A DNA stretch of 64,000 nucleotides, taken from Christiangramia bathymodioli (GTDB taxonomy: Bacteria; Bacteroidota; Bacteroidia; Flavobacteriales; Flavobacteriaceae). Positions 26,531 through 35,747 of the stretch are shown here, piece after piece. Every line of letters starts with the position of its first letter. Positions within the stretch are counted from its first letter, which is position 1. Location of the stretch: positions 62,001-126,000 of the forward strand of contig SRSL01000006.1 of assembly GCA_009735695.1 (NCBI GenBank). Reading direction: 5' to 3'. The translations under genes and the position numbers were made by a program. The notes beneath the pieces were generated by a model, which worked only from the letters and a program-made list of their open reading frames with translations, had not been told where the DNA came from and searched no databases.

Positions 26531-27601
26531 CTAATTAAAATAGATTCCATTTGGATTGATGCCAACAGGAAATTGTTCTAACAGGCTGCCATTTGCCAGA
26601 TCGTATATATATAAATTACCATTTCCGGTGAAATCGGAGTTCGGAGAGGCTATATAGATCTTTCCATCCCTGATCTCAAAACCGTACAGCACTGAAATTT
26701 CATCAAAACTGAACTCAGCAGTTTCCGGTAAATTAAAATCAAAATTATACCTGAAAAGGGCTTTTCCTGCGGTAAAATAGGCAGAACCATCGGCCAAACT
26801 TAAGTTAGAAGGATGAAAACTGCTTTCAGGAAATTCATAAGTTTCTGCCAGTTCATTGGAAGTAATGTCTATCCTGGACAGTTCTCCTGGCGTTTCCTCA
26901 TCGGCATAAGCCGGTTTTCCAGAAGCCAGCACCCATAGGTCAATTCCCTGAACAACCATCGAGTTTGGCTGATCTCCTACTTCGATTTCCTTAATTATAG
27001 AATTCGTTTGGGTATCTACCACGCTCACAATATTATTGAATGAAAATCCCCCAGTGTGAGCCACATAGATGGTATTGTTGGTTACAACCATTTTCTCAGG
27101 ACCTTCAGGTACCGGGACCGAACCTAAAAAAGATAGATCGTTAAGGCTGAAAATTGATAAAAAGTCATCGTCTGGATCCATCCCGTCACCCCAATTGCTC
27201 ACATAGATCTTATCTCCTTCCACCACAGCGTATCGAGGATTATTTAATTCAGCATCAATAGTTCCCAGGCTTTCAAAAGTATATCGATTCACGATCTCAA
27301 GACGGTTAGAAACATTGAGAACGATCAGGGCCAGTTCCCCAACCATTTCAATACTTTGAGCGGTATCTCCCAGATCCCTGGAATTGACATTGCTAAAGAT
27401 ATTGTTGCTGATTTGTTCATTTTCACTGTCGATAAAACTTACCGAAGCATTTCCAGATCCAAAGTTTCCTTCGTTCAGGACAAAAATTCCAGATTCGAAC
27501 TGGGTTTCTTCTTCTGGCATAGGACAACAATCGGTGTCATCATCACAGGAATTAAAAATGAATACAAGGCAAAATAAAGCTAAATAGTGTTTATAGTTCA
27601 T
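26531..27601 (-). CDS. BtuG-like surface cobalamin-binding beta-propeller lipoprotein
   Basis: A 356-residue lipoprotein (lipobox FNSC, Cys at 19, then DDDTD, an acidic export-type signal) with a YncE/DUF5074-type seven-bladed propeller: repeated blades such as GIFVLNEGNFGSGNASV, PRYAVVEGDKIYVSNWG and PEKMVVTNNTIYVAHTGG. In Bacteroides, proteins of this type encoded beside btuB (BtuG) capture B12 at the surface and hand it to BtuB. Here the gene follows the riboswitch-controlled btuB by two bases, so the same role is strongly suggested. Ligand binding itself is inference. The gene closes with a terminator shared with the S41 gene. Confidence 0.85.
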   Translation of the reverse strand: MNYKHYLALFCLVFIFNSCDDDTDCCPMPEEETQFESGIFVLNEGNFGSGNASVSFIDSENEQISNNIFSNVNSRDLGDTAQSIEMVGELALIVLNVSNRLEIVNRYTFESLGTIDAELNNPRYAVVEGDKIYVSNWGDGMDPDDDFLSIFSLNDLSFLGSVPVPEGPEKMVVTNNTIYVAHTGGFSFNNIVSVVDTQTNSIIKEIEVGDQPNSMVVQGIDLWVLASGKPAYADEETPGELSRIDITSNELAETYEFPESSFHPSNLSLADGSAYFTAGKALFRYNFDFNLPETAEFSFDEISVLYGFEIRDGKIYIASPNSDFTGNGNLYIYDLANGSLLEQFPVGINPNGIYFN

Positions 27602-27603
27602 GG

Positions 27604-29430
27604 CTAAAAATTGATTTTAATTGTTGTTCGTATAGAGCGGCCCGGCATGATTCGGCCCGGAAGACTTTGATAATTTTCATCAAAAAGATTGTTCACCTGT
27701 GCCTGCAGGAAAATTTCAGGTTTATCCATCAGCCTATACCCCAACCCCAAATTGAATAATGCGTACGGATCGAGTTCATACTGATTATCAGATGAAGTAT
27801 AGATACTACCATTCCAGAATGACTGGAAAAAGGCTGAGATTTTCTTGATCTCATAGCCTCCGGAAAAGGTTAATTTATGCTCCGGGGTATATATGAGTTG
27901 TTTTTGAGTTTCCTGGTTGATAGATTTGGTAAAGGCGTAAGAGGCGCTTAGATCGATCTTATGCTCGTCCAGAGTTTTTGCCCACCCACCGAAGAACTCC
28001 AGACCGAAATTATGAACACTCGCGGTATTCACAGGTCTCCATAAACCGCTGGAATCGGGAACCCATCGAATCAGGTCGGTGATATCCATAAAAAAGCCAG
28101 TAAGGTTGAATTCGAAATCCTTCAGCTTAAATTCGTTGCCAAGTTCATACTGAAGGGAGGTTTCAGGATCCAGTTCCTGATTCCCGCCTGCCTGCCAGAA
28201 CAGGTCATTGATGCTGGGGATTCTGAAATTTCTTGATGCGCTGAATCGCAGCAGATATATATCCGAAAACCTATAATTTCCCCCCACCGAAAAAAGCAAT
28301 GGAGAGCTATAGTCTGAAGTGATCTCCTGTCGCAGGCTGAATTCATAGGTGAATTTCTCCAGGTCATGATTCCATAAGGCTGAAAAACCTCCAATTTCTC
28401 TGTCTGCGTTTAGAATGCCAGAGCCTTCTCCCTGAATATTCGTATAATCTGCAATAAAATTGAGATTCTTATTTTCTGAAATTTCGATGCCCAGGTCATA
28501 TTTCAAAATTCCTGTACCAGCTTTTCCGAAACTGTGATTTTCAGAATCCCGGTTTTCGAAATACTTGAATTCTTCCTGCAGCCAGGCAATTTTAAAACTG
28601 CTCGTTAACTTGCCAAAAAAAGATTTCCATTCCAATAGATTCCGGGAGTTTCGGTCTTCATAGAAGCTATTCGAGGGAAGATTAATAGTACCCGAAAAGG
28701 CCCGGTCACCGGAATAATAATTCGAATAGAACTTCAAGATATTGGTATCGCTTATCCAATGAGCCAAAGAAACATTTAGCGAGAGATTCTCAAAATCACC
28801 ATTTTCATTGGTTATTTCGGTTCCCGGGTACACAAAATCATTTTCAGAAGTGATCCCAGACATTCCAAGATTCAGGCTGGTTTTATCATTTGAAAAATTT
28901 CCATTGTAAGAAGCCTGGTAGGTATCAAAACTGCCTAATGCCATGAAGATGGAATGATCGTTTTCCCGATCGAACTGAAATTTATTATTCAGATGAATAG
29001 TCCCTCCAATGGCACCGCTACCGTAGACCACGCTTCCGCCGCCAGGCCTGATACTGATATTATCAAAAACACCAGTATTCACTGTATTGAAATCAGTTTG
29101 GCCGGTAAGTTGTGAATTGATGTTGATCCCGTTCCATACCACAGCCGTTTGTGCTGCACCCGTACCTCGAATGGATGCTGAAGCTACTCCACCATACCCA
29201 TTCTCCCTGAAAAAATAAGGCGTATTGAATTTTAGCAGCGAAACTAAAAAAGGTTCATTTTGCTCGATGATGGAATCGCTTAACTTCCGCACCAATTGTC
29301 CTTCAGAATTCGTTTTTAGCTTAACATCGCTCAAAACCACTTCGTCCAGCCAGTTCACGGGTACTTCCTGCGCATTCAAAGCTGCACAGCCCACTAGGAA
29401 TAATAAAAGAATGTATAGGTGTCTGTTCAT
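27604..29430 (-). CDS. btuB: TonB-dependent vitamin B12 receptor BtuB
   Basis: Outer-membrane receptor of 608 residues after choosing ATG 29430 (MNRHLYILLLF, signal peptide ending near LNAQ). The frame continues upstream to 29508 but that stretch is the end of the riboswitch. Plug domain motifs (SIRGTGAAQTAVVWNGI, IRPGGGSVVYGSGAIGGTI) and a 22-strand barrel ending in a terminal Phe are seen. There is no N-terminal carboxypeptidase-like extension. The cobalamin riboswitch and the adjacent BtuG-like and BtuFCD genes identify the substrate as cobalamin. Confidence 0.94.
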   Translation of the reverse strand: MNRHLYILLLFLVGCAALNAQEVPVNWLDEVVLSDVKLKTNSEGQLVRKLSDSIIEQNEPFLVSLLKFNTPYFFRENGYGGVASASIRGTGAAQTAVVWNGININSQLTGQTDFNTVNTGVFDNISIRPGGGSVVYGSGAIGGTIHLNNKFQFDRENDHSIFMALGSFDTYQASYNGNFSNDKTSLNLGMSGITSENDFVYPGTEITNENGDFENLSLNVSLAHWISDTNILKFYSNYYSGDRAFSGTINLPSNSFYEDRNSRNLLEWKSFFGKLTSSFKIAWLQEEFKYFENRDSENHSFGKAGTGILKYDLGIEISENKNLNFIADYTNIQGEGSGILNADREIGGFSALWNHDLEKFTYEFSLRQEITSDYSSPLLFSVGGNYRFSDIYLLRFSASRNFRIPSINDLFWQAGGNQELDPETSLQYELGNEFKLKDFEFNLTGFFMDITDLIRWVPDSSGLWRPVNTASVHNFGLEFFGGWAKTLDEHKIDLSASYAFTKSINQETQKQLIYTPEHKLTFSGGYEIKKISAFFQSFWNGSIYTSSDNQYELDPYALFNLGLGYRLMDKPEIFLQAQVNNLFDENYQSLPGRIMPGRSIRTTIKINF

Positions 29431-29472
29431 AATCTGCCGACCTTTATCCCGAAAGTCACTCGATTTTAGTTT

Positions 29473-29716
29473 GAAATTCGGGCAGGTCTCCTGGCTCGCG
29501 TACTGCAATTAACCTTCCCATCTACAGTAGTAAACAGTGGTTTGAAGATGATTGCAGCCGCCCCGATAAATCGGGACAAAGCTTACAGTTGCGGGAACAG
29601 CTCAGGCTTATGAAGTTTGAAGTACGAAGGCCGAAATACGAATTGCTCGTAAAAACAACTTCACCTGATTCCCTTTTAATCCACGCAGAAATAAATCGGC
29701 GCTGAACCAAAATTTC
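29473..29716 (-). ncRNA. Cobalamin (adenosylcobalamin) riboswitch
   Basis: On the minus strand the conserved blocks appear in order: closing helix GAAATTTTGG (29716-29707) with CCGAATTTC (29481-29473); GGGAATCAGGTGA (29673-29661); GCTGTTCCCGCAACTGTAA, the core; AAACCACTG; and GAGCCAGGAGACCTGCC (29497-29481), the B12-box region. The btuB ATG follows 43 bases on. When B12 binds, the RNA would shut off btuB and the BtuG-like gene. Confidence 0.93.
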
Positions 29717-29720
29717 AGTG

Positions 29721-29728
29721 CGAAAGTA
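29721..29728 (-). promoter_or_regulatory. Candidate -7 element of the btuB riboswitch transcript
   Basis: TACTTTCG on the minus strand, one mismatch from TAnnTTTG, five bases upstream of the riboswitch closing helix. A 10-bp palindrome ACAAATTTGT (29730-29739) lies directly upstream. Confidence 0.35.
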
Positions 29729-29790
29729 AACAAATTTGTTTAGCAATAAGATCAAAAAGTTAAATAATCTTACTTTTGAACTCCAAACCG

Positions 29791-30927
29791 GTGAACGTGC
29801 AAAAACTGATCTTCCTAATTTTAATCCTTGGATTCCTGTCCTGTAAAGACCAGAAGGCTGATCCAACGAATCATCCTGAAGGTAAAGAATTGGATATCGA
29901 ACATGCCTCTGGTTTTAGCATTACGCAATATGAAAATTACAGTATTCTGAAGGTACACACTCCCTGGCCAGAAGCTGAAAAACCTTTTGTTTACCTCTTA
30001 TATTCAGAAAATTCGAAGATCCCGGAAGATCTTCAATACGATCAAAAAGTAGAGGTGCCGGTAGAAAGTATTGTGGTGACTTCCACTACTCACATCCCGG
30101 CTTTGGAGGCTTTGAACGAACAAAACTCCCTGGTTGGATTTCCAGGACTTAATTATATTTCCTCTCCAAAAACGAGAGCTCAAATCGATTCCGGAAGGAT
30201 TTCAGAACTGGGGCAGAATGAAAATTTAAATACCGAAGTTCTTATAGACCTTTCACCTGACCTGGTAATTGGTTTTGCGATAAACGCTTCCAACAGCAGT
30301 TTGGAGACCGTTCAAAAAACCGGAATTCCAGTGATTTATAATGGTGATTGGACGGAGACCACTCCATTGGGCAAAGCCGAATGGATCAAATTTTTCGGGG
30401 CACTTTTTAAAAAGGAAAACCTGGCGGCTGGCATTTTCAAGGAAATAAAAGAAGAATATACTAAAGCTAGGGAAATAGCTCAGAATGCTGAAAGAACGCC
30501 TACAGTGATTGCGGGTTCCATGTTCAGAGACCAATGGTATATGCCTTACGGAAATTCCTGGCAGGCCCAATTCTTTGAAGATGCGAATGCCGATTATTTA
30601 TATTCCGGTACCCAAGGCGACGGAAGTCTTTCACTGGCTTTCGAAAGCGTTTTGGAGAAAGCTGAGGATGCCGATTTCTGGGTGAGTTCAGGGCAGCTAA
30701 CCTCCTATGAAAACCTGCTTTCAGAATCTGAGCATTATGCCAGGTTTAAATGTGTAAGAGATAAAAACGTGTATAGCGTTAGCCTCTCCACGGGAGAGAC
30801 TGGCGGTATCACCTATTACGAATTAGGTCCCCAGCGTCCAGATCTTATTTTGAAAGACCTGATCACGATCTTTCATCCTGGCCTTCTAAAAGAACATGAA
30901 CTGGTTTTTTATAAACCTTTGAACTAA
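29791..30927 (+). CDS. btuF: Cobalamin ABC transporter substrate-binding lipoprotein
   Basis: Periplasmic-binding-protein fold (BtuF/FepB type), about 378 residues, with lipobox FLSC. It binds B12 in the periplasm and delivers it to BtuCD. Motifs such as VVTSTTHIPALEALN, SPDLVIGF and GITYYELGPQRPDLILKD fit class III binding proteins. No ATG is available; the frame opens at TTG 29776, but GTG 29791 or 29797 is preferred because they place the signal peptide (QKLIFLILILGFLSC) at the very N-terminus. Divergent from btuB; first gene of btuF-btuC-btuD, whose reading frames abut or overlap. Confidence 0.88.
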   Translation: MNVQKLIFLILILGFLSCKDQKADPTNHPEGKELDIEHASGFSITQYENYSILKVHTPWPEAEKPFVYLLYSENSKIPEDLQYDQKVEVPVESIVVTSTTHIPALEALNEQNSLVGFPGLNYISSPKTRAQIDSGRISELGQNENLNTEVLIDLSPDLVIGFAINASNSSLETVQKTGIPVIYNGDWTETTPLGKAEWIKFFGALFKKENLAAGIFKEIKEEYTKAREIAQNAERTPTVIAGSMFRDQWYMPYGNSWQAQFFEDANADYLYSGTQGDGSLSLAFESVLEKAEDADFWVSSGQLTSYENLLSESEHYARFKCVRDKNVYSVSLSTGETGGITYYELGPQRPDLILKDLITIFHPGLLKEHELVFYKPLN

Positions 30928-31958
30928 TGCTGAACCAACAGAAATATTCCATAGCGCTTGTTTTTTTATTTCTCGCGGTGATCCTTACTGCTTTGTTCAA
31001 TATAAGCTTAGGTTCTGTTAATATTCCCATTTCTGAAGTCACCGCCTCCCTATTCGGTTTTGAAACAGAAAAGGAAACCTGGAAATATATCATTTTGAAT
31101 TATCGCCTTCCGAAAGCTATAACTGCAATAATTACCGGTTCCGGACTCGCTGTAAGCGGACTTTTAATGCAAACCTTATTCAGAAACCCCCTCGCCGGGC
31201 CTTACGTTCTGGGCCTGAGCAGCGGTGCAAGTCTTGGAGTGGCTATTGTTTTAATGGGTGCCTCTGTTTTTGGAGCCACTTTCGGCGCTATTCTACTTTC
31301 GGAATGGAGCCTGGTGATCGCTTCCAGCCTGGGGAGCTTACTGGTTATGTTCGCTGTTATCCTGGCCTCTGTTAGGCTTAGAGACACCATGGCAATATTG
31401 ATCATCGGGTTGATGTTTGCGAGTCTTACAGCCGCAATTGTGAGCGTTCTGGCCTACTTTAGCCCGGCTTCCCAATTGCAGCAATACGTGTTCTGGTCTT
31501 ATGGAAGCCTTGGGAACCTTAGCTGGGAAGAGGTTTCCATTCTAAGTGTTTTCTGGTTCCTGGGTATTCTTACCAGCATTAGAAGCATCAAAAACCTGAA
31601 TTCATTGTTACTAGGTGAACAATATGCCAGAAGCCTTGGAACCAATATCAATAGAAACCGGTTTATGGTTATTATTGCTACCAGTCTTCTAGCGGGAAGC
31701 ATCACTGCTTTTGCGGGTCCCATCGCATTCGTTGGCCTGGCGGTACCGCACCTGGTTAGGCAGATCATTCCCTCATCCAACCATATCACACTGGTACCTG
31801 CAGTGATCTTTGGCGGGGCTATCCTTATGCTCATTTGTGACACCATCGCCCAATTACCCGGAAGTGAATACAGTTTACCAATTAATGCCATAACTTCGCT
31901 AATCGGAGCGCCAGTAGTCATCTGGCTGCTGGTTAGGAAAAGGAAATTCAATTTTTAG
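30927..31958 (+). CDS. btuC: Cobalamin ABC transporter permease, FecCD/BtuC family
   Basis: A 343-residue inner-membrane permease with about ten hydrophobic segments and the family hallmarks LPKAITAIITGSGLAVSGLLMQ, PLAGPYVLGLSSGASLG and GPIAFVGLAVPHLVR. Stop of btuF and start of this gene share a base, and its stop overlaps the next start by one base, so the three genes are translationally coupled. Iron-siderophore specificity cannot be excluded by sequence, but the riboswitch-controlled btuB next door points to B12. Confidence 0.93.
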   Translation: MLNQQKYSIALVFLFLAVILTALFNISLGSVNIPISEVTASLFGFETEKETWKYIILNYRLPKAITAIITGSGLAVSGLLMQTLFRNPLAGPYVLGLSSGASLGVAIVLMGASVFGATFGAILLSEWSLVIASSLGSLLVMFAVILASVRLRDTMAILIIGLMFASLTAAIVSVLAYFSPASQLQQYVFWSYGSLGNLSWEEVSILSVFWFLGILTSIRSIKNLNSLLLGEQYARSLGTNINRNRFMVIIATSLLAGSITAFAGPIAFVGLAVPHLVRQIIPSSNHITLVPAVIFGGAILMLICDTIAQLPGSEYSLPINAITSLIGAPVVIWLLVRKRKFNF

Positions 31959-32749
31959 TGAGAACTGAAACTCCAAATATTGTTCTTAAAACCGATAAGC
32001 TTTCAATAGGTTATCGCAAAAAAGGCATTTCTCAGGTGGTAGCTTCTGATATTGATATTGAGATAAAGGAAGGAGAATTGATAGCAGTTATAGGGGTAAA
32101 TGGTGCTGGGAAATCCACTTTATTGAGAACTTTAAGCGGGATACAACCTGGGCTTTCTGGTGAGGTGTTTATTTCAGATAAAAAGATATCCAAAATAGAT
32201 CCTTCTGAACTCTCCAAGAATATAAGCCTGGTGCTTACAGAACAACTAATCTCCAAGAATTTAAGTGTTCTGGAACTGGTGGCCCTGGGTCGCCAGCCTT
32301 ACACGAACTGGATAGGCCGCTTAAATCGAACTGATCTTAAAAAAGTGATGCACGCCATCAAGCTTGTTGATATTGAAGAGATCCGCAATAAAAAATGCCA
32401 TGAGTTGAGCGACGGTCAGTTTCAAAAGGCTTTGATCGCACGAGCCCTCGCCCAGGATACTTCGCTTATCATCCTCGATGAGCCAACCACTCACCTGGAC
32501 CTGTTTCATAAGGCGTATGTTCTGAAATTGCTTCAGCAGCTAAGCCGTGAAACCAAAAAGGCCATCCTGTTCGCCTCTCACGAGATCAACCTCGCCCTCC
32601 AGTTATGTGACAAAATGCTCATCCTGAAAAATAAAAAAGCCCTTTACGGACAACCTGTGGACCTGATCCAATCTGATTCCTTTAAAGACCTATTCCCGAG
32701 TCATCTTATTCATTTCGACAAGGAATCATCCAGCTTCAAAATAAAATAG
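31958..32749 (+). CDS. btuD: Cobalamin ABC transporter ATP-binding protein
   Basis: A 263-residue ATPase with Walker A GVNGAGKST, signature ELSDGQFQKALIARALA, Walker B LIILDEPTTHLD and the switch histidine in ASHEINLAL. It powers the BtuC permease. Start is a GTG overlapping the btuC stop (TAGTG). The signature motif reads LSDGQ rather than LSGGQ, a common variant in this subfamily. Last gene of the btuFCD unit. Confidence 0.93.
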   Translation: MRTETPNIVLKTDKLSIGYRKKGISQVVASDIDIEIKEGELIAVIGVNGAGKSTLLRTLSGIQPGLSGEVFISDKKISKIDPSELSKNISLVLTEQLISKNLSVLELVALGRQPYTNWIGRLNRTDLKKVMHAIKLVDIEEIRNKKCHELSDGQFQKALIARALAQDTSLIILDEPTTHLDLFHKAYVLKLLQQLSRETKKAILFASHEINLALQLCDKMLILKNKKALYGQPVDLIQSDSFKDLFPSHLIHFDKESSSFKIK

Positions 32750-32822
32750 CCAGGGGGAAATTTTATTTCATGAGTCTTCCGAAGATTCTTAAATAAGTAT
32801 ATTTGAACAAAGCTGCTACTCC

Positions 32823-34235
32823 ATGAACGAAACTCTTCTAACTGGCCTCATCTCCTTTATTTGCCTGGGAATAGGTTTCTTATTAGGCAAGGTTATTTCC
32901 AGCCTCCGGGCAAAAAATGAAAGCGATATCTTAAAAGAAAGAATAGCTCAATTAAATATTCAGTTAGACAATCATAAAAAACAGATTAACAGTGTTTTAG
33001 ATGATCATAAATCCAGCGTAAATGAATTGAAAAACGAGGCTTTTGAAAACCTGCTTAAAGTGGAAAAAGAACGGGATAAAATAAGGAATGAAAAGGAAAA
33101 AATTAGTTTGGAGCTAACCCGGAAAATTTCAGAATTCGAAAACCTTGCGGAGCGTAATCAGGAGCAAAAAAAGGAAGTAGAAAAACTACAGGAGAAATTT
33201 GCCAAGGAGTTCGAGAACCTTGCGAACAGGATTTTAGACCAGAAATCGGAAAAATTTACCAGCCTGAATAAGCAAAACATCGAAAACATCCTGGACCCGC
33301 TTCAGAAGAAGATCAGGGAATTCGAAGAAAAAGTGGTGAAGAGCGATTCTGAATCTATAAAAAGACACGCCGAACTAGGTGAAAAACTGAAATTCCTGAA
33401 CGAACAAAGTCTTAAGATTAGCGAAGATGCTACCAACCTCACCAAAGCCTTGAAGGGTGACACTAAAATGCAGGGAAATTGGGGCGAGATGGTCCTGGAA
33501 CGAGTGCTGGAACGAAGTGGTTTGCAAAAGGATAGCGAGTATTTCGTTCAGCAGAGCTTCAACAGTGAAGACGGTAAAAGACAAATGCCAGATGTGATCA
33601 TTCATCTTCCAGGTGACAAAAAAATGATCGTAGATTCCAAGGTTTCCCTGAATGCTTATGAACGCTATATCAACGGCATAGATGCAAAGGAAAAAGAAAA
33701 GGATCTTAAAGATCACCTTATTTCGGTTAGAAACAGGGTTAACGAGCTTAGCAACAAGAATTACCACAACCTTTACCAAATGGAAAGCCCAGATTTCGTG
33801 TTGCTTTTCATCCCTATCGAGGCTGCATTTGCGATCGCTTCAAATGAATATCCTGCACTGTATAGCGATGCCTTCGAAAAGAATATCATAATCGTTACTC
33901 CAACCACACTTCTGGCTGTTTTAAAAACCATAGACAGCATGTGGCAAAACGAAAAGCAAAAACAGAATGCTATCGAGATCGCCACACAGGCCGGTGCCCT
34001 GTATGATTCGTTTGTTAATTTAACCGATGAGTTGCTGAAGGTAGGCAAGCAACTGGGCACGGTTCAGAATACCTATGAAGGTGCTATGAAAAAACTTACC
34101 GGGCGGGGGAATCTTATAAAGAAAGTGGAAAAGCTTAAAAAGCTTGGAGCTAAAGCCAGTAAACAGGTAGACCAGAAATTAATGACCCGTGCCGAAATGG
34201 AGTATGAAAAGGAACAGATCGAGAATACCAATTAA
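32823..34235 (+). CDS. rmuC: DNA recombination protein RmuC
   Basis: A 470-residue protein with an N-terminal membrane anchor (about 5-22), a long coiled coil (about 30-200) and the RmuC nuclease-like domain (about 210-450, with GNWGEMVLERVLERSGL, MPDVIIHLPG and IVDSKVSLNAYE). In E. coli it limits inversions at short inverted repeats; the enzymology is not settled. Stands alone between the btu genes and a serine hydrolase gene whose start lies five bases after its stop. Confidence 0.94.
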   Translation: MNETLLTGLISFICLGIGFLLGKVISSLRAKNESDILKERIAQLNIQLDNHKKQINSVLDDHKSSVNELKNEAFENLLKVEKERDKIRNEKEKISLELTRKISEFENLAERNQEQKKEVEKLQEKFAKEFENLANRILDQKSEKFTSLNKQNIENILDPLQKKIREFEEKVVKSDSESIKRHAELGEKLKFLNEQSLKISEDATNLTKALKGDTKMQGNWGEMVLERVLERSGLQKDSEYFVQQSFNSEDGKRQMPDVIIHLPGDKKMIVDSKVSLNAYERYINGIDAKEKEKDLKDHLISVRNRVNELSNKNYHNLYQMESPDFVLLFIPIEAAFAIASNEYPALYSDAFEKNIIIVTPTTLLAVLKTIDSMWQNEKQKQNAIEIATQAGALYDSFVNLTDELLKVGKQLGTVQNTYEGAMKKLTGRGNLIKKVEKLKKLGAKASKQVDQKLMTRAEMEYEKEQIENTN

Positions 34236-34239
34236 AACT

Positions 34240-35379
34240 ATGAATAGAACTACTTTTTTTGCCCTGGCGGCATTCATCTTAATGTCTGTCCAGGCGCATT
34301 CACAGCAAATCTATTTTCCACCTGCAGGAGAATGGGAAACCAGGAAAGCTTCAGAATTCAATCTGGATCTACAGGAAGCCGTCGATTTTGCAATGGCCAA
34401 TGAATACTCCGGCTCCAGAGATCTTAGACAGGCTATTTTAAAAGGCTTTGAACGGGAACCTTATCACGAGATCCTGGGACCCACCAAACGAAGAGGTGGC
34501 CCGGCAGGAATGATCCTGAAAAACGGGTATCTGGTTGCCGAATGGGGTGACACTAAAAGAGTAGACATGACCTTCAGCGTCACCAAAAGTTTTCTTTCTA
34601 CAACTGCCCTGATCGCAAGGGATAAAAACCTAATTACCGATTTTGACGATCAGGTCGTGAATTATGTTTGGGACGATACTTTTGAAGGGGATCATAACGA
34701 AAAGATCACCTGGGAGCACCTGCTTCAGCAGAATTCAGACTGGAGCGGGCAGCTTTGGGGTGGATTTGACTGGGCAGATCGGCCGCCTCAGGACCAAACG
34801 ATCGAGGATTGGAGATCAAGAGAGTTACATAAGCCTGGAACATACTTTAAATACAACGATGTAAGGGTAAATGTACTCGCCTACTCTTTGTTAAACGTTT
34901 TCAGGAAGCCTTTGCCCAGGGTTCTGAAAGACGAGATCATGGATCCCATTGAAGCCTCTCAAAGCTGGAGATGGTTTGGATACGAAAATTCCTGGACCAC
35001 CATAGACGGATTCAAAATGCAATCGGTAAGTGGCGGAGGGCATTCCGGAGGTGGCATGTTCATCAATACTCAAGATATGGCCAGGTTTGGTTTGCTTTTC
35101 ATGAATAGTGGTACCTGGAAAAATCAAAACCTGATCCCATCCAATCTTATCGAAGAAGCCATAAGGTCCTCGGAGCCTAATCCAGCTTATGGATATATGT
35201 GGTGGCTGAATGCTGGAGATCGCGAAATGTCGAATATCAATAAGGATATTTTTTATGCTGCCGGATTTGGTGGTAATTTTATCGTGGTTGATCGCAAAAA
35301 TCAAATGGTGATCGTTACGAGGTGGTTGGAACCATCAAAACTGGAAGATTTTCTGAATCTTATTTATAAAAACCTGTAA
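34240..35379 (+). CDS. Secreted serine hydrolase, beta-lactamase/class C family
   Basis: A 379-residue exported protein; signal peptide ends near AHSQ. It has the S-x-x-K motif (FSVTKSFL) of penicillin-binding-protein-like hydrolases, a tyrosine motif in FKYNDVRVN and the HSGGGM box in place of KTG, as in the CubicO/EstB-type branch of the class C family, which includes esterases and peptidases. ATG 34240 is chosen because it gives a standard signal peptide; the frame extends upstream inside rmuC. Substrate unknown. Confidence 0.9.
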   Translation: MNRTTFFALAAFILMSVQAHSQQIYFPPAGEWETRKASEFNLDLQEAVDFAMANEYSGSRDLRQAILKGFEREPYHEILGPTKRRGGPAGMILKNGYLVAEWGDTKRVDMTFSVTKSFLSTTALIARDKNLITDFDDQVVNYVWDDTFEGDHNEKITWEHLLQQNSDWSGQLWGGFDWADRPPQDQTIEDWRSRELHKPGTYFKYNDVRVNVLAYSLLNVFRKPLPRVLKDEIMDPIEASQSWRWFGYENSWTTIDGFKMQSVSGGGHSGGGMFINTQDMARFGLLFMNSGTWKNQNLIPSNLIEEAIRSSEPNPAYGYMWWLNAGDREMSNINKDIFYAAGFGGNFIVVDRKNQMVIVTRWLEPSKLEDFLNLIYKNL

Positions 35380-35380
35380 T

Positions 35381-35746
35381 ATGAAAAGAATTTTAGGTTA
35401 TATCCTCGGCGGAATATTGATCCTTGGCCTGTTGTATTTTGCATTCATTTATTTTATTCCTTATAGCGAAGGAACACGCAGCGGTGAACTGATCAAATTC
35501 AGTAAAAAAGGAGTCGTTTCCAAGACCTGGGAAGGAGAGATAAGCCAGGGAATAAGCGGCGCGCAAATATTCCAGTTTTCGGTAATGGACAAAGAAAAAG
35601 AGGTTATTGAAAAACTTCAGGAGTATGAAGGAAATTATGTGCGACTTACTTATGTGGAGCGTTACGATACTTTTTTCTTCTGGGGAGATACGAAATATTT
35701 TATTACCGAGGTAGAAAAAGCTGAAAGTCCACATTTTAGAAATTAG
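35381..35746 (+). CDS. Small membrane-anchored hypothetical protein
   Basis: A 121-residue protein with one N-terminal transmembrane segment (about 5-25) and a soluble, beta-rich extracytoplasmic domain (SKTWEGEISQGI, VRLTYVERYDTFFFWGDTKYFI). Its start is two bases after the serine hydrolase stop and the thioesterase starts two bases after its own stop, so all three are in one operon. Relatives are sometimes labelled 6-phosphogluconate dehydrogenase, which the sequence does not support: it is too short and has no nucleotide-binding fold. Function unknown. Confidence 0.82.
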   Translation: MKRILGYILGGILILGLLYFAFIYFIPYSEGTRSGELIKFSKKGVVSKTWEGEISQGISGAQIFQFSVMDKEKEVIEKLQEYEGNYVRLTYVERYDTFFFWGDTKYFITEVEKAESPHFRN

Positions 35747-35747
35747 C

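Noticed and set aside
29431-29508. N-terminal extension of BtuB
   Set aside because: The extra 26 codons are the 3' part of the cobalamin riboswitch and precede the signal peptide.
35381-35746. 6-phosphogluconate dehydrogenase label for the small membrane protein
   Set aside because: 121 residues with a transmembrane anchor and no Rossmann fold cannot be that enzyme.
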